A DNA stretch of 64,000 nt from JACPFV01 sp038043245 (GCA_038043245.1 JBBTCH010000002.1:271070-335069), one strand, 5' to 3'; shown: positions 48,231 to 60,274, counted from the first letter of the stretch. The notes: generated from the sequence alone by a model not told the origin. Made by a program: numbers and translations.

Positions 48231-49007
48231 CTACAAACGTACCGTGACGCCTTTACCCGCCAGAAACCGCTTGGCCTCACCGATGGTATGCATGCCTTGG
48301 TGAAAGATGCTGGCGGCGAGTACTGCGTCAGCGCCGCCCTGTGACAAGCCCTGATAAAGATGTTCGAGTTCGCCAACGCCACCACTGGCGATGACCGGCA
48401 CCGGCACCGCCTTGCTGACGGCCTGTAAAAATTCAAGGTCGTAGCCGGATTTGGTGCCATCACGATCCATGCTGGTCAGCAGCAATTCGCCGGCGCCTTT
48501 TTCAACCATCGTCTTTGCCCATTCGACGGCGTCGAGCCCGGTCTTCTTGCGGCCGCCGTGGGTGAACACCTCCCAGCGTGGCGGCGCGTCCTTCTTGCGT
48601 GCCTTCACGCGCTTGGCATCGATGGCGACGACGATGCATTGCACGCCGTAGCGCGAGCTGGCCTCGGTGACGAAGCCGGGATTTTCGACGGCGGCGGTGT
48701 TGATGCTGACTTTGTCGGCGCCGGCCGAGAGCAGGGCGCGTACATCGGCGCTGGTGCGCACGCCTCCGCCGACGGTGAGCGGGATGTAGATCTCGCGCGC
48801 AACCGCCTCGACGGTGGCGAACAGGGTCGGTCGGTCATCACTGCTCGCCGTGATATCCAGAAACACCAGCTCGTCGGCGCCCTGCGCATCGTATTTGCGC
48901 GCGACCTCGATCGGGTCGCCGGCGTCCTGCACGTCTTCGAACTTGACGCCCTTGACCACGCGGCCGGCATCGATATCCAGACAGGGGATGATGCGTTTTG
49001 CGAGCAT
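48231..49007 (-). CDS. hisF: Imidazole glycerol phosphate synthase cyclase subunit HisF
   Basis: HisF makes imidazole glycerol phosphate and AICAR. The 258-residue TIM-barrel begins M-L-A-K-R-I-I-P-C-L-D with Asp11 as catalytic acid, and G-G-G-V-R and S-G-G-V-G phosphate-binding loops are present. Its start overlaps the hisA stop (TGATG). It is followed by the FTR1 permease, an unusual neighbour in a histidine operon. Confidence 0.97.
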   Translation of the reverse strand: MLAKRIIPCLDIDAGRVVKGVKFEDVQDAGDPIEVARKYDAQGADELVFLDITASSDDRPTLFATVEAVAREIYIPLTVGGGVRTSADVRALLSAGADKVSINTAAVENPGFVTEASSRYGVQCIVVAIDAKRVKARKKDAPPRWEVFTHGGRKKTGLDAVEWAKTMVEKGAGELLLTSMDRDGTKSGYDLEFLQAVSKAVPVPVIASGGVGELEHLYQGLSQGGADAVLAASIFHQGMHTIGEAKRFLAGKGVTVRL

Positions 49008-49729
49008 CAGCCGAGCTGCTTGATGGCGTCTTTAAGTTTCAGCGTGCCTTCGTACAGCGCACGGCCGACGATGGCGCCGATGACGCCGTCGTCCTTGAGC
49101 GCTTTCAGTGCGTCGATGTCTTTTTTGCTGCTGATGCCGCCGCTGGCGATCACCGGGGTCTTCACCGATTGCGCCAGCTTGCGCGTAGCCTCGACGTTGA
49201 AGCCTTTCATCATGCCGTCGCGGGCGATGTCGGTGTAGATGATGGCTTCGACGCCGTCGCGTTCGCAGTGCTGTGCGGCTTCGAGCACGTCGTGGCCGGT
49301 CATCTTGGCCCAGCCGTGCAGCGCGACACGGCCATCCCTGGCGTCAAGTCCGGCGATGACATGGCGAGGGAATTCGAGACAGAGGTCGTGCAGGAAGTGC
49401 GGCGTGTTGATCGCCTTGGTGCCGATGATGACGAAGGCGACGCCGGCATCGAGATAGCGTTTCACGGTTTCTTCTTCGCGCACGCCACCGCCGACCTGTA
49501 CCGGGATCTTCACCGCCGCCGCGATCTTTTCGATGTGCTTGAGGTTCAGTGGTTGGCCTTTGAGCGCGCCATCGAGATCCACCACGTGCAGGCGCTGCGC
49601 GCCTTCGTCGGCCCAGCGCTTGGCGACGGCGACGGGGTCATCCGAATACACCGTGACGTCATCCATCTTGCCCTGGCGCAGGCGCACGCACTGGCCATTC
49701 TTCAGATCAATCGCGGGGATCAGCAGCAT
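49007..49729 (-). CDS. hisA: Phosphoribosylformimino-AICAR ribonucleotide isomerase HisA
   Basis: HisA performs the Amadori rearrangement in histidine synthesis. The 240-residue barrel has the start M-L-L-I-P-A-I-D-L with Asp8 as catalytic base and the G-G-G-V-R and S-G-G-I-S phosphate loops. It is the first gene of this run in the window: the other his genes (hisG, D, C, B, H, I) are not here. It diverges from the methionine synthase gene across a 178-base gap with a perfect palindrome. Confidence 0.97.
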   Translation of the reverse strand: MLLIPAIDLKNGQCVRLRQGKMDDVTVYSDDPVAVAKRWADEGAQRLHVVDLDGALKGQPLNLKHIEKIAAAVKIPVQVGGGVREEETVKRYLDAGVAFVIIGTKAINTPHFLHDLCLEFPRHVIAGLDARDGRVALHGWAKMTGHDVLEAAQHCERDGVEAIIYTDIARDGMMKGFNVEATRKLAQSVKTPVIASGGISSKKDIDALKALKDDGVIGAIVGRALYEGTLKLKDAIKQLG

Positions 49730-49867
49730 TCAGCGGCGCAAAGTGAGGCGGGCGCGAGGTCGTGAGATAAGAGGAGGAGAATGACGGCGAATGTTCTGGG
49801 CGAAAATGTGCACGAGTGTCACGCGGAAGGCAAGCGGCGCGCGTCAGCCTCGACCGACAGGATTTTA

Positions 49868-49895
49868 ATATCCGCTTATCCGTATAAGCGGATAT
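49868..49895. promoter_or_regulatory. Perfect 28-base palindrome in the hisA-metH divergent gap
   Basis: Arms ATATCCGCTTAT (49868-49879) and ATAAGCGGATAT (49884-49895) are perfect complements around a four-base spacer CCGT. It overlaps the likely metH -10 box and lies 40 to 13 bases before the metH start. Operators of ArsR-type regulators of methionine metabolism are A/T-ended palindromes of this kind, but the regulator is not identified here. The rest of the 178-base gap shows no gene or known riboswitch. Confidence 0.75.
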
Positions 49896-49898
49896 AAT
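49893..49898 (+). promoter_or_regulatory. -10 box of the methionine synthase gene
   Basis: A perfect TATAAT overlaps the right arm of the palindrome. Transcription would begin about 49905, only three bases before the ATG at 49908, so the messenger would be essentially leaderless unless another start is used. A -35 hexamer is not clear, which could mean an activator-dependent promoter. Confidence 0.45.
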
Positions 49899-49907
49899 AC
49901 AAAGGCC

Positions 49908-50927
49908 ATGAAACATCACCCAAGTTTTGCCCGCCTCACCACCGCCCTGGATCAGCGCATCCTGATCCTCGACGGCGCCATGGGCACCATGATCCAGCGT
50001 CACAAGCTCGAAGAACCCGACTATCGCGGCAAACGGTTCAAGGACTGGCACCGCGATGTCAAAGGCAACAACGACCTGCTGGTGTTGAGCCAGCCCAAGA
50101 TCGTGCGCGACATCCACCGCGACTACCTGCGCGCCGGCGCCGACCTGATCGAGACCAACACCTTCAATGCGCAGGTCATCTCGATGGCCGATTACGGCAT
50201 GGAGTCGCTGGCGTATGAAATGAACGTGGCGGCCGCGAAGCTGGCGCGCGAGGCGGCGGACGAGTTCTCGACGCCCGACAAGCCACGTTTCGTCGCCGGC
50301 GCGCTGGGCCCGACCAACCGCACGGCTTCGATCTCGCCGGACGTCAACGATCCATCGAAGCGCAATGTCAGCTTCGATGAACTGGTCGCGGCGTATCTGG
50401 AGCAGGCGCGCGGCCTCGCCGAGGGCGGCGTCGATCTGTTCCTGATCGAGACCGTGTTCGACACGCTCAATGCCAAAGCGGCGATCTTCGCCTGCGAGAC
50501 CTTGTTCGAGGAATTGGGTCAGCGCTGGCCGGTGATCATCTCCGGCACCATCACCGACGCCTCCGGCCGCACACTGTCGGGTCAGACCGGCGAGGCGTTC
50601 TGGAACTCGATCGCGCACGCACGGCCGCTGGCAGTGGGCCTCAACTGCGCCCTCGGCGGCAAGGAGATGAGGCCGTATATCGCCGAACTGGCGCGTGTGG
50701 CGGATTGCTACATCTCCTGCTACCCCAACGCCGGGCTGCCGAACGCTTTCGGTGAGTACGATGAGAAACCGCACGACACCGCCTGCATCGTCGAGGAATT
50801 CGCCGAGAGCGGGCTGGTGAACATCGTCGGCGGCTGCTGCGGTACCACGCCGGATCACATCGCCCACATCGCCGAGCATGTGAAGACAAAAAAGCCGCGG
50901 CCTTTGCCGTTGAAAGAGGCGGCGTAG
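49908..50927 (+). CDS. metH: Methionine synthase, homocysteine-binding module (split MetH, N part)
   Basis: The 339-residue protein is the homocysteine S-methyltransferase barrel of cobalamin-dependent methionine synthase. It contains L-D-G-A-M-G-T-M-I-Q near the start and the zinc-ligand cysteines in G-L-N-C-A and G-G-C-C-G-T-T-P-D. In the single-chain enzyme this is residues 1 to about 350; here a stop and a new GTG start two bases later split the chain. The remaining modules are in the next gene. The palindrome and TATAAT upstream probably control both. Confidence 0.95.
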   Translation: MKHHPSFARLTTALDQRILILDGAMGTMIQRHKLEEPDYRGKRFKDWHRDVKGNNDLLVLSQPKIVRDIHRDYLRAGADLIETNTFNAQVISMADYGMESLAYEMNVAAAKLAREAADEFSTPDKPRFVAGALGPTNRTASISPDVNDPSKRNVSFDELVAAYLEQARGLAEGGVDLFLIETVFDTLNAKAAIFACETLFEELGQRWPVIISGTITDASGRTLSGQTGEAFWNSIAHARPLAVGLNCALGGKEMRPYIAELARVADCYISCYPNAGLPNAFGEYDEKPHDTACIVEEFAESGLVNIVGGCCGTTPDHIAHIAEHVKTKKPRPLPLKEAA

Positions 50928-50929
50928 TC

Positions 50930-53601
<2,672 letters not shown>

Positions 53602-53620
<19 letters not shown>

Positions 53621-54453
53621 GCCTTCTGTTCTTGCGCGACCAGCGTCGCCAGTTTTTTCGCCCGATTCATCAACAAGCGGCCAGTGAGTGCGGTGGTCAA
53701 AAGCGGCAGCGCCTTCTGAGCTACGCCCCAGGCTTCACCGATGCGGGTGGCCATGCGCGCCGGACGTTTCTCGATGGCAGTGACGATCCAGCCCGCCGCC
53801 TCGTCCACGTCCATCTGCTTGATGTATTTGTAGGCCGCGGTGGGCGCTGTCATCGGCGTTTTCACCAGCGGGTAGTGGATCAGCGTGACGTGGATGTTCT
53901 TGCCGACCATCTCGGCGGCGAGGCTCTGCGAAAAACCCTCGAGGGCCATCTTGCTGGCGACATAGGCGGCGAAGCGCGGCACCGGCACCAGCGTTGAGTA
54001 CGACGAGACGTTGATGAGGTGACCGCTGTTGCGGGCGAGCATCTGTGGCAGCAATTTCTGAGTCAGCCGCACCGGTGCGAAGTAGTTGATCTGCATGGTG
54101 CGCTGGTAGTCGTGGAAGCGATCGAATGATTCGCTGACCAGCCGGCGGATCGAGCGGCCGGCATTGTTGACCAGCACATCTACGCGCGGGTGCTCGGCGA
54201 GGATTGCGGCGGCGCAGGCGTCGAGCGATTTTTCCTCTGTCAGATCGGCCGGATAGACCCAGCACTGGCCTCCGCGCGCTTCAATAGCGGCCTGCACCTG
54301 CCTGAGTTCGTCCTCGCGGCGTGCCACCAGACACAGCCTGGCGCCACGCGCCGCCAATTGCTGCGCCGCCGCAGCGCCAATGCCGCTTGAAGCGCCGGTG
54401 ATGACGATGGTCTTTCTCTGGATCCTCGCGCTCAAAACGTCCTCCTGACGCAT
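53602..54453 (-). CDS. SDR-family oxidoreductase
   Basis: The 283-residue protein is a classical short-chain dehydrogenase: T-G-A-S-S-G-I-G-A-A at the start, N-N-A-G, then S-S-Y-S and Y-V-A-S-K as catalytic residues. The extended C-terminal part with R-M-A-T-R-I-G is of the membrane-associated SDR type. Substrate is unknown. It converges on metH C part with a 19-base overlap and diverges from a hypothetical gene 28 bases away. Confidence 0.9.
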
Positions 54454-54481
54454 TTCCCAAGACTTGCCCTAGAATCATGCC

Positions 54482-55126
54482 ATGCAAGGACCCCCGGACT
54501 GGTGGAAAAAGTGGAAGCCCCTGCGCTGGCTGGCCGGCGGCGGCGTGCTGATTGCGCTGGCGTCAGAACTGGCGCCACGTTTAAGCGAGGTTGAGATCCT
54601 AGCGCCGGCGGATGCGCCACCCGAACAGCACTTTGTCGTGCCGGCGGGCGTGCCGGTGCCGTTCCTCGATAACTTCAGCAGCTACGACAACCTGGAAAAA
54701 GCCCGGGAAATGCTCAGCGCTGCCGGTTATACCGCTGACTTCAGTCGCAACCGCAAGCCCCGCAGCAGAAAATATCCACCGCGCGATCTCGATACCCTGA
54801 CCGTTGGGGGCTACAAGCATCTGGGCGTGACCGGTCGTCTGGAACTGGTTTTCTTCAACGACAATCTTTATATGGCGATATTCGATGTATCAAAGGCTGG
54901 GCCCTATGCAGAGGCGTTGAATCAGGCCGAGCCCCACCTCAAGCGCGACAAGCTCGGTACCGCCGAATACGTGGACGGCAACCGCCGCGTGTTGACCAAC
55001 GTCTATTTCACTGCAGGCCCGGTCGGCCGCGCCGCAGGGTCTCAGGGCTGGGCGATGTGGCAGGACCTGAAATTGGTGCAGTTGCGCAACGAATGGGAAG
55101 TGCTCTACGGATTGATCACGCCCTAG
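54482..55126 (+). CDS. Hypothetical membrane-anchored protein
   Basis: The 214-residue protein begins with a tryptophan-rich segment (P-P-D-W-W-K-K-W-K-P-L-R-W-L) followed by one hydrophobic helix (about 18-30), so it is likely an N-terminally anchored periplasmic protein. The rest is mixed alpha/beta with F-L-D-N-F-S-S-Y-D-N-L and L-E-L-V-F-F-N-D-N-L-Y; no known domain was recognised. It is transcribed alone between an SDR gene and slyD. Confidence 0.7.
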   Translation: MQGPPDWWKKWKPLRWLAGGGVLIALASELAPRLSEVEILAPADAPPEQHFVVPAGVPVPFLDNFSSYDNLEKAREMLSAAGYTADFSRNRKPRSRKYPPRDLDTLTVGGYKHLGVTGRLELVFFNDNLYMAIFDVSKAGPYAEALNQAEPHLKRDKLGTAEYVDGNRRVLTNVYFTAGPVGRAAGSQGWAMWQDLKLVQLRNEWEVLYGLITP

Positions 55127-55134
55127 ACGTGGTT

Positions 55135-55617
55135 CTAGTGGTGATGGCCGCCTTCGCCGTGCACATGCCCGTGTGAGGTTTCTTCCGCCGTCGGTGCTCG
55201 CACCTGGGTGATCTCGATATCGAAGTGCAGGGTCTCGCCGGCCAGTGCGTGATTGCCGTCCACCGTCACCAGATCGCCGGCGACGCGCATCACCGTGACT
55301 TGCCGCATGCCGCGGTCGCTCTGTGCGTTGAACCGCATGCCGGGCTGGATCTCGCGCAGTCCCTGGAACATGCGTCGCGGGATCTGCTGGATCAGCGATT
55401 CATCGCGCACGCCGTAGCCTTCTTCGGGCGTCACGGCGACGCTCAGTTTGTCGCCCGCGGATTTCCCGGTCAGCGCTTTTTCCAAGCCGGCGACAATATT
55501 GCCGGCGCCATGCAGATACGCCAGCGGCGATCCGCCCGCCGAGGAATCGAGGGTTTCGCCCGCACTGTTCTTCAGGGTGTAGTGGATATACGCGACCAGG
55601 CCGTCGGCAATTTGCAT
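55135..55617 (-). CDS. slyD: FKBP-type peptidyl-prolyl isomerase SlyD
   Basis: The 160-residue protein has the SlyD layout: an FKBP domain with an inserted IF chaperone domain (about 70-130) and a histidine-rich metal-binding tail (G-H-V-H-G-E-G-G-H-H-H). SlyD assists folding and nickel delivery to hydrogenases. The tail is shorter than in E. coli SlyD. It diverges from the M20 peptidase gene 56 bases away. Confidence 0.92.
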   Translation of the reverse strand: MQIADGLVAYIHYTLKNSAGETLDSSAGGSPLAYLHGAGNIVAGLEKALTGKSAGDKLSVAVTPEEGYGVRDESLIQQIPRRMFQGLREIQPGMRFNAQSDRGMRQVTVMRVAGDLVTVDGNHALAGETLHFDIEITQVRAPTAEETSHGHVHGEGGHHH

Positions 55618-55673
55618 CGAAAGGCTCCAAAAAGGGCGCGTATGCTACCAATACTCCTGAATCAATCGCCTCC

Positions 55674-57134
55674 ATGAAAACCCTCAAACGCTTGAGCATC
55701 GTACTGCTCGCGCTGACTACGGTTCTGTTGTTCAACGTCTGGCGGCTGCCGGGCGCCCACACCGCAGGCGCGCTGCCGCCGCTGACCGACATCGATGCGA
55801 CAGCGGTTGCACAGCGTCTGTCGGGTGCGGTGCGCATTCCGACCATTTCTTACGGCGAGAAAGTCAAAAATGATCTGGCCCAGCTGGCTGCCCTTGCCGA
55901 ATACCTGAAGAAAACGTTTCCACGCCTGCACACGCAGCTGAAGCGCGAAACAGTCGCGGGTCACAGCCTGCTGTTCACCTGGACAGGGGCGGACGCGAAC
56001 GCCAAACCGATCCTGCTGATGGCACATCAGGACGTGGTGCCGATCGAGCCGGGCACTGAAAAATTGTGGGAACACCCAGCCTTTTCCGGCGATATCGCCG
56101 AAGGCTTCGTCTGGGGCCGCGGCGCGCTCGATGACAAGGGCAGCCTGATGGCGCAGCTGGAGGCCATCGACTCGTTGCTGGCGGCCGGATTCAAGCCCGT
56201 GCGCACGGTCATGTTGGCGCTCGGTCACGACGAAGAGATCGGTGGCCGCGAAGGCGCGGTGAAAATCGCCGAGTTGCTGAAATCGCGCGGGCTGCATTTC
56301 GAGTTCGCGCTGGATGAAGGCGGCTCGATCTCCGAGGGCATCATCGCGGGCGTAAAGACCCCGGTGGCCTCGATCATGGCAGCGGAAAAGGGCTATGCCT
56401 CGTTCCGGCTGACCACGCGCGATGCCGGCGGGCATTCCTCGCGTCCGCCGCCGCAGACCGCGGTCGGCCGGTTGGCGCGGGCGGTGGCGCGCGTACAGGA
56501 CGCGCCGCTGCCGACCCGGTTGGCGGCGCCGGTCACCGATATGCTTGATCGCCTGGCGCCGGAGATGCCATTCATGCGGCGTCTGCTGATTGCCAACCGC
56601 TGGCTGTTCGGTCCGCTGCTGCGCCGGCAGATGGCGCAGGCGTCGATCACCAACGCCATGGTGCGCACCACTACGGCGCCGACGATGTTCCACGCCGGCA
56701 TCAAGGACAATGTGCTGCCCAGCGAGGCTTACGCGGTGATCAACTTCCGCCTGCTGCCCGGGGATACGGGGCCGCAGCTGGAGGCGTACATCCGCGAGGT
56801 CGTGGATGACGAAGGTGTGGAGGTGACGCACGAAGGCTTTGCGCCGCGCGAGGCCTCGCCGGTGGCCGATGCCTCGTCACCGTCGTTCGCGCTGATTGCG
56901 AAAACCGTGCAGGACGTGTTCCCGGACGTGGTGGTGTCCACTGGCATCGTCATCGGCGGCACCGACCTGCGCAACTACGTGGGCCTTTACGAGCACCGTT
57001 ACAACTTCGCTCCGTTCCGCATCCGTCCGGACGACCTTGTGCGCATCCACGGCCACAACGAGCGCCTGAGTGTGGACGATTATGTGCGCGGCATCGAGTT
57101 CTACCGGCGCCTGATGCGCAACGCGGCGTCCTGA
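55674..57134 (+). CDS. M20-family carboxypeptidase, membrane-anchored
   Basis: The 486-residue zinc peptidase starts with an N-terminal signal anchor (about 8-24). The metal-ligand regions are present: A-H-Q-D-V-V-P, G-R-G-A-L-D-D-K-G and H-D-E-E-I-G-G, followed by the dimerisation domain and a C-terminal G-T-D-L-R-N-Y-V. It is close to the PM20D1/carboxypeptidase S type, which hydrolyses N-acyl amino acids or dipeptides. It is followed after 58 bases by a peptide transporter, so uptake and hydrolysis may be linked. Confidence 0.9.
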   Translation: MKTLKRLSIVLLALTTVLLFNVWRLPGAHTAGALPPLTDIDATAVAQRLSGAVRIPTISYGEKVKNDLAQLAALAEYLKKTFPRLHTQLKRETVAGHSLLFTWTGADANAKPILLMAHQDVVPIEPGTEKLWEHPAFSGDIAEGFVWGRGALDDKGSLMAQLEAIDSLLAAGFKPVRTVMLALGHDEEIGGREGAVKIAELLKSRGLHFEFALDEGGSISEGIIAGVKTPVASIMAAEKGYASFRLTTRDAGGHSSRPPPQTAVGRLARAVARVQDAPLPTRLAAPVTDMLDRLAPEMPFMRRLLIANRWLFGPLLRRQMAQASITNAMVRTTTAPTMFHAGIKDNVLPSEAYAVINFRLLPGDTGPQLEAYIREVVDDEGVEVTHEGFAPREASPVADASSPSFALIAKTVQDVFPDVVVSTGIVIGGTDLRNYVGLYEHRYNFAPFRIRPDDLVRIHGHNERLSVDDYVRGIEFYRRLMRNAAS

Positions 57135-57192
57135 AGCCGCTTAAAATCGGCGCACCGCGCCGCCCTGCGGCGTTCCCATTTTTGGAGCTTCC

Positions 57193-58761
57193 ATGAGCGC
57201 TGCGCTCGACAACAAGATGCCGGCCGGCATTCCGTACATCGTCGCCAACGAATTCGCCGAGCGTTTCTGCTACTACGGCATCAACGCGATCCTCGCCATC
57301 TACATGGTGCAGACCCTGCAGTTCGGCGAGGCGCAGGCCACTACCTGGCAGTCGCTGTTCAAGTCCGGCGCCTATTTCTTCCCGATGGTCGGCGCCATCA
57401 TCTCCGACGTGTTCTGGGGCAAGTTCCGCACCATCATCCTGTTCTCGCTGGCCTATGTCGCCGGCTGCGCGGTGCTGGCCCTGTTCAGCGGACCCACGGG
57501 ACTGGCCGCGGGCCTGTTCCTGATCGCGCTTGGCACCGGCGGCATCAAGCCCTGCGTCTCGACCAATGTCGGCGACCAGTTCACCGGCCGGAACCAGCAC
57601 CTGATCGAGCGCGCGTTCTCGTGGTTTTATCTCTCGATCAACGCCGGTTCGCTGATCTCGATCTTCTTCTGTCCGATCCTGCTTGAAAAATATGGCCCCA
57701 AGGTCGCCTTCGGCGTGCCGGGCGGCATGATGCTGCTGGCGGTGATCGTGTTCTGGCTCGGCCGCAACCGGTTTGCGGTGGTGCCGCCGGCCGGCAAGCA
57801 GTGGTTCAAGGACGTGTTCAGCGCCGAAGGCCTGGCGCTGGTCGGCAGACTCGCGGTGATCTACCTGTTCATCGCCGTGTTCTGGGCCTTGTGGGACCAG
57901 TCCAACGGCCAGACCTGGACGCTGCAATCGCAATCCGACCTGATGGACAAGAACCTTGGTTTCGGCATGGTCATGCTGCCGTCGCAGATCCAGGTCGTGA
58001 ACGCATTGTTCATCCTGCTGATGGTGCCGATCTTCAGCTACGGCATCTACCCGCTGATGAACCGCTATTTCGCGGTGACGCCGCTGCGCAAGATCGGCAT
58101 CGGCTTGTTCGTCACCGCCAGTTCGTTCCTGGTGATCGCGTGGGTCGAAGATCAGATCCAGAACGGGCACAGCGTCAGCATCTGGTGGCAGATCCTGGCC
58201 TACGCCATCCTCACCGCCGGCGAGGTGCTGGTCTCCATCACTGCGCTGGAGTTCAGCTACAAACAGGCGCCTCTGCGCATGAAGAGTTTCATCATGGCGC
58301 TGTTCCTGTTGTCGGTGTCAGCAGGGAACCTGCTGACCGCTGGCGTTGCCAGCAGCATGGTCAAGCCGGTACCGGGCGTGGCCGTGCAGCCCGGCGCGGA
58401 GACCGTGGTGCAGCTGCCCGCTGAATTCGTCCGCGGCCAGAAGATCGATTTTTCCGGCGACACCGGCCTGACGGTCCAATTGGCTGATGGCAAAACCCAG
58501 CCGCTCGCTGGCACTTATATCGTTGGCGAGATTGCCGAGGGCAAAGCACCGTTGCTGGATGTCGTCCACCGCCAGCCGGTTGCGACTCTGGGTGACTTTG
58601 CCGCCACTGCCGAAGTGACGACCTACCGGCTCGTCGGCCCGCAGTTCTTCCTGTTCTTCGCCGCGCTGATGGCCGGCGTCGGTGGGCTGTGGATCTTCGT
58701 CGCCATGGCTTATGTCGAAAAGACTCATGTGCGCATCGACGAGGCGGCTGCGGCCGTCTGA
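57193..58761 (+). CDS. POT/PTR-family proton-dependent oligopeptide transporter
   Basis: The 522-residue protein has about twelve helices and the POT signature N-E-F-A-E-R-F-C-Y-Y-G at the start (E-x-x-E-R-F-x-Y-Y-G). It imports di- and tripeptides with protons. A soluble segment of about 75 residues (roughly 395-475) interrupts the C-terminal helices, longer than in E. coli DtpA. It follows an M20 peptidase and precedes ttcA by two bases. Confidence 0.93.
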   Translation: MSAALDNKMPAGIPYIVANEFAERFCYYGINAILAIYMVQTLQFGEAQATTWQSLFKSGAYFFPMVGAIISDVFWGKFRTIILFSLAYVAGCAVLALFSGPTGLAAGLFLIALGTGGIKPCVSTNVGDQFTGRNQHLIERAFSWFYLSINAGSLISIFFCPILLEKYGPKVAFGVPGGMMLLAVIVFWLGRNRFAVVPPAGKQWFKDVFSAEGLALVGRLAVIYLFIAVFWALWDQSNGQTWTLQSQSDLMDKNLGFGMVMLPSQIQVVNALFILLMVPIFSYGIYPLMNRYFAVTPLRKIGIGLFVTASSFLVIAWVEDQIQNGHSVSIWWQILAYAILTAGEVLVSITALEFSYKQAPLRMKSFIMALFLLSVSAGNLLTAGVASSMVKPVPGVAVQPGAETVVQLPAEFVRGQKIDFSGDTGLTVQLADGKTQPLAGTYIVGEIAEGKAPLLDVVHRQPVATLGDFAATAEVTTYRLVGPQFFLFFAALMAGVGGLWIFVAMAYVEKTHVRIDEAAAAV

Positions 58762-58763
58762 GC

Positions 58764-59618
58764 ATGAACGCCGTCGCCGAAGCCAAAAATGCTGATCTGC
58801 GCGAGAGCAACAAGCTCGCCAAGCGCCTGCGGCGCGAGTGTGGTCGCGCGATCATGGATTACAAGATGATCGAGGACGGCGACCGCGTGCTGGCGGCGCT
58901 GTCCGGCGGCAAGGACAGCTGGACGATGCTCGATCTGCTGATGCAGCTGCGCGAGAAGGCGCCGGTGGATTTCGAGCTGCACGCGGTGAATCTCGACCAG
59001 AAGCAGCCGGATTTTCCAGAAGCCGTGATTCCGGACTACTGCCGCAAGCTCGGCGTGCCGTTCACGATCCTCGAACAGGACACCTATTCCGTCGTCAAGC
59101 GCGTGATCCCGGAAGGCAAGACCATGTGTTCGCTGTGCTCGCGCCTGCGCCGTGGCGCGCTCTACAGTTTTGCGGCGGAACAGGGCTACACCAAGATTGC
59201 GCTCGGCCATCACCGTGACGACATCGTCGCCACGTTTTTCCTCAATCTGTTCCACGGCGGCCGACTGGCGGCGATGCCGCCCAAGCTCAAGTCCGATGAC
59301 GGCCGCAACATCCTGATCCGCCCGCTGGCGTATTGCCGCGAGCGCGACATCGCCGAATACGCAGGACAGAAACAGTTCCCGATCATCCCGTGCAATCTCT
59401 GCGGTTCGCAGGAACACCTGCAGCGCAAGCAGGTGCGCAAGCAGATGGAAACCTGGGAGCGCGAGCATCCCGGCCGGGTGGACACCATCTTCGCGGCGCT
59501 GGCCAAGGTCGCGCCCTCGCAGCTGGCCGACCCGGCGCTGTTCGACTTTGCCGCGCTCGGCAGCCGCGGCGGCGGCACGGGCGATTGGCTGATGCCTGAG
59601 AAAGAGGTCAGCGCGTGA
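58764..59618 (+). CDS. ttcA: tRNA 2-thiocytidine biosynthesis protein TtcA
   Basis: TtcA thiolates cytidine 32 of tRNA using an iron-sulfur cluster. The ATG at 58764 gives 284 residues; the frame continues upstream but has no better start. It shows the PP-loop motif S-G-G-K-D-S at 47-52 and cysteines C-S-L-C at 122-125 and P-C-N-L-C further on that bind the cluster. It overlaps the next gene by four bases. Confidence 0.96.
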   Translation: MNAVAEAKNADLRESNKLAKRLRRECGRAIMDYKMIEDGDRVLAALSGGKDSWTMLDLLMQLREKAPVDFELHAVNLDQKQPDFPEAVIPDYCRKLGVPFTILEQDTYSVVKRVIPEGKTMCSLCSRLRRGALYSFAAEQGYTKIALGHHRDDIVATFFLNLFHGGRLAAMPPKLKSDDGRNILIRPLAYCRERDIAEYAGQKQFPIIPCNLCGSQEHLQRKQVRKQMETWEREHPGRVDTIFAALAKVAPSQLADPALFDFAALGSRGGGTGDWLMPEKEVSA

Positions 59619-60274
59619 GCCGCTTCGCGGATCCACGCACGCTGTATTTTTTCTTCGATTACATCTCGCACAACGCCTATCTGGCGTGGACACAGCTGCC
59701 GGCGTTGGCGCAGAAGCACGGGCTGCGCATTGAGCCCGTGCCGGTGCTGTTCGCCGGTCTGCTGTCGCACTACAAGCAGGTCGGCCCGGCCGAAGTGCCG
59801 GCGAAGTCACGCTGGATGCTGTGGAACGTGCTGCGCAAGGCGCAGGCACTGAACGTGCCGATCGAGCCGCCGCATTCGCACCCGTTCAATCCGCTGGTGC
59901 CCTTGCGCACCACCTGTGGTCCGATGAGCGACGCCGAACGTCTGACGTTGGTGGATCAGTTGTTCCGCGCCACCTGGGCCGAGAGCCAGCCCGTGTCGGA
60001 TGCGGCGACGGTGGCGCGGCTGGCGGGCGCGGCGCGGGTGGCCGAATCGCAGACCGAGGCCGTCAAAGCGCAGCTGCGCGCGAATACCGACGACGCCCTC
60101 AAGGCTGGCGTGTTCGGCGTGCCGACCATGCTGGTGCGTGGTGAGCTGTTCTGGGGTTTCGACGATCTTGAGTATCTGCAGCAGTTTCTCGAGGGGCGCG
60201 ATCCTGTCTCCGCCAACCGCAGCGCCTACCAGTCCTGGTTCGCTGTCCTGCCCAGCGCGACCCGAAAACGATGA
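59615..60274 (+). CDS. 2-hydroxychromene-2-carboxylate isomerase / DsbA-family thioredoxin-fold protein
   Basis: The 219-residue protein has the kappa-GST/HCCA isomerase fold: F-F-F-D-Y-I-S-H-N-A-Y-L-A-W near the start, then G-V-F-G-V-P-T-M and F-W-G-F-D near the end, with the helical insert between. HCCA isomerase acts in naphthalene degradation, but most family members have other roles. It overlaps ttcA and the TraB-like gene by four bases each. Confidence 0.9.
   Translation: MSRFADPRTLYFFFDYISHNAYLAWTQLPALAQKHGLRIEPVPVLFAGLLSHYKQVGPAEVPAKSRWMLWNVLRKAQALNVPIEPPHSHPFNPLVPLRTTCGPMSDAERLTLVDQLFRATWAESQPVSDAATVARLAGAARVAESQTEAVKAQLRANTDDALKAGVFGVPTMLVRGELFWGFDDLEYLQQFLEGRDPVSANRSAYQSWFAVLPSATRKR

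Noticed and set aside
49730..49867. SAM/SAH riboswitch before methionine synthase
   Set aside because: No segment matches the conserved cores I know, and the promoter appears to lie just before the start codon.
57151..57180. Possible terminator after the M20 peptidase
   Set aside because: The short GCCGC/GCGGC hairpin is not followed by a clear T-tract, so it was not listed.
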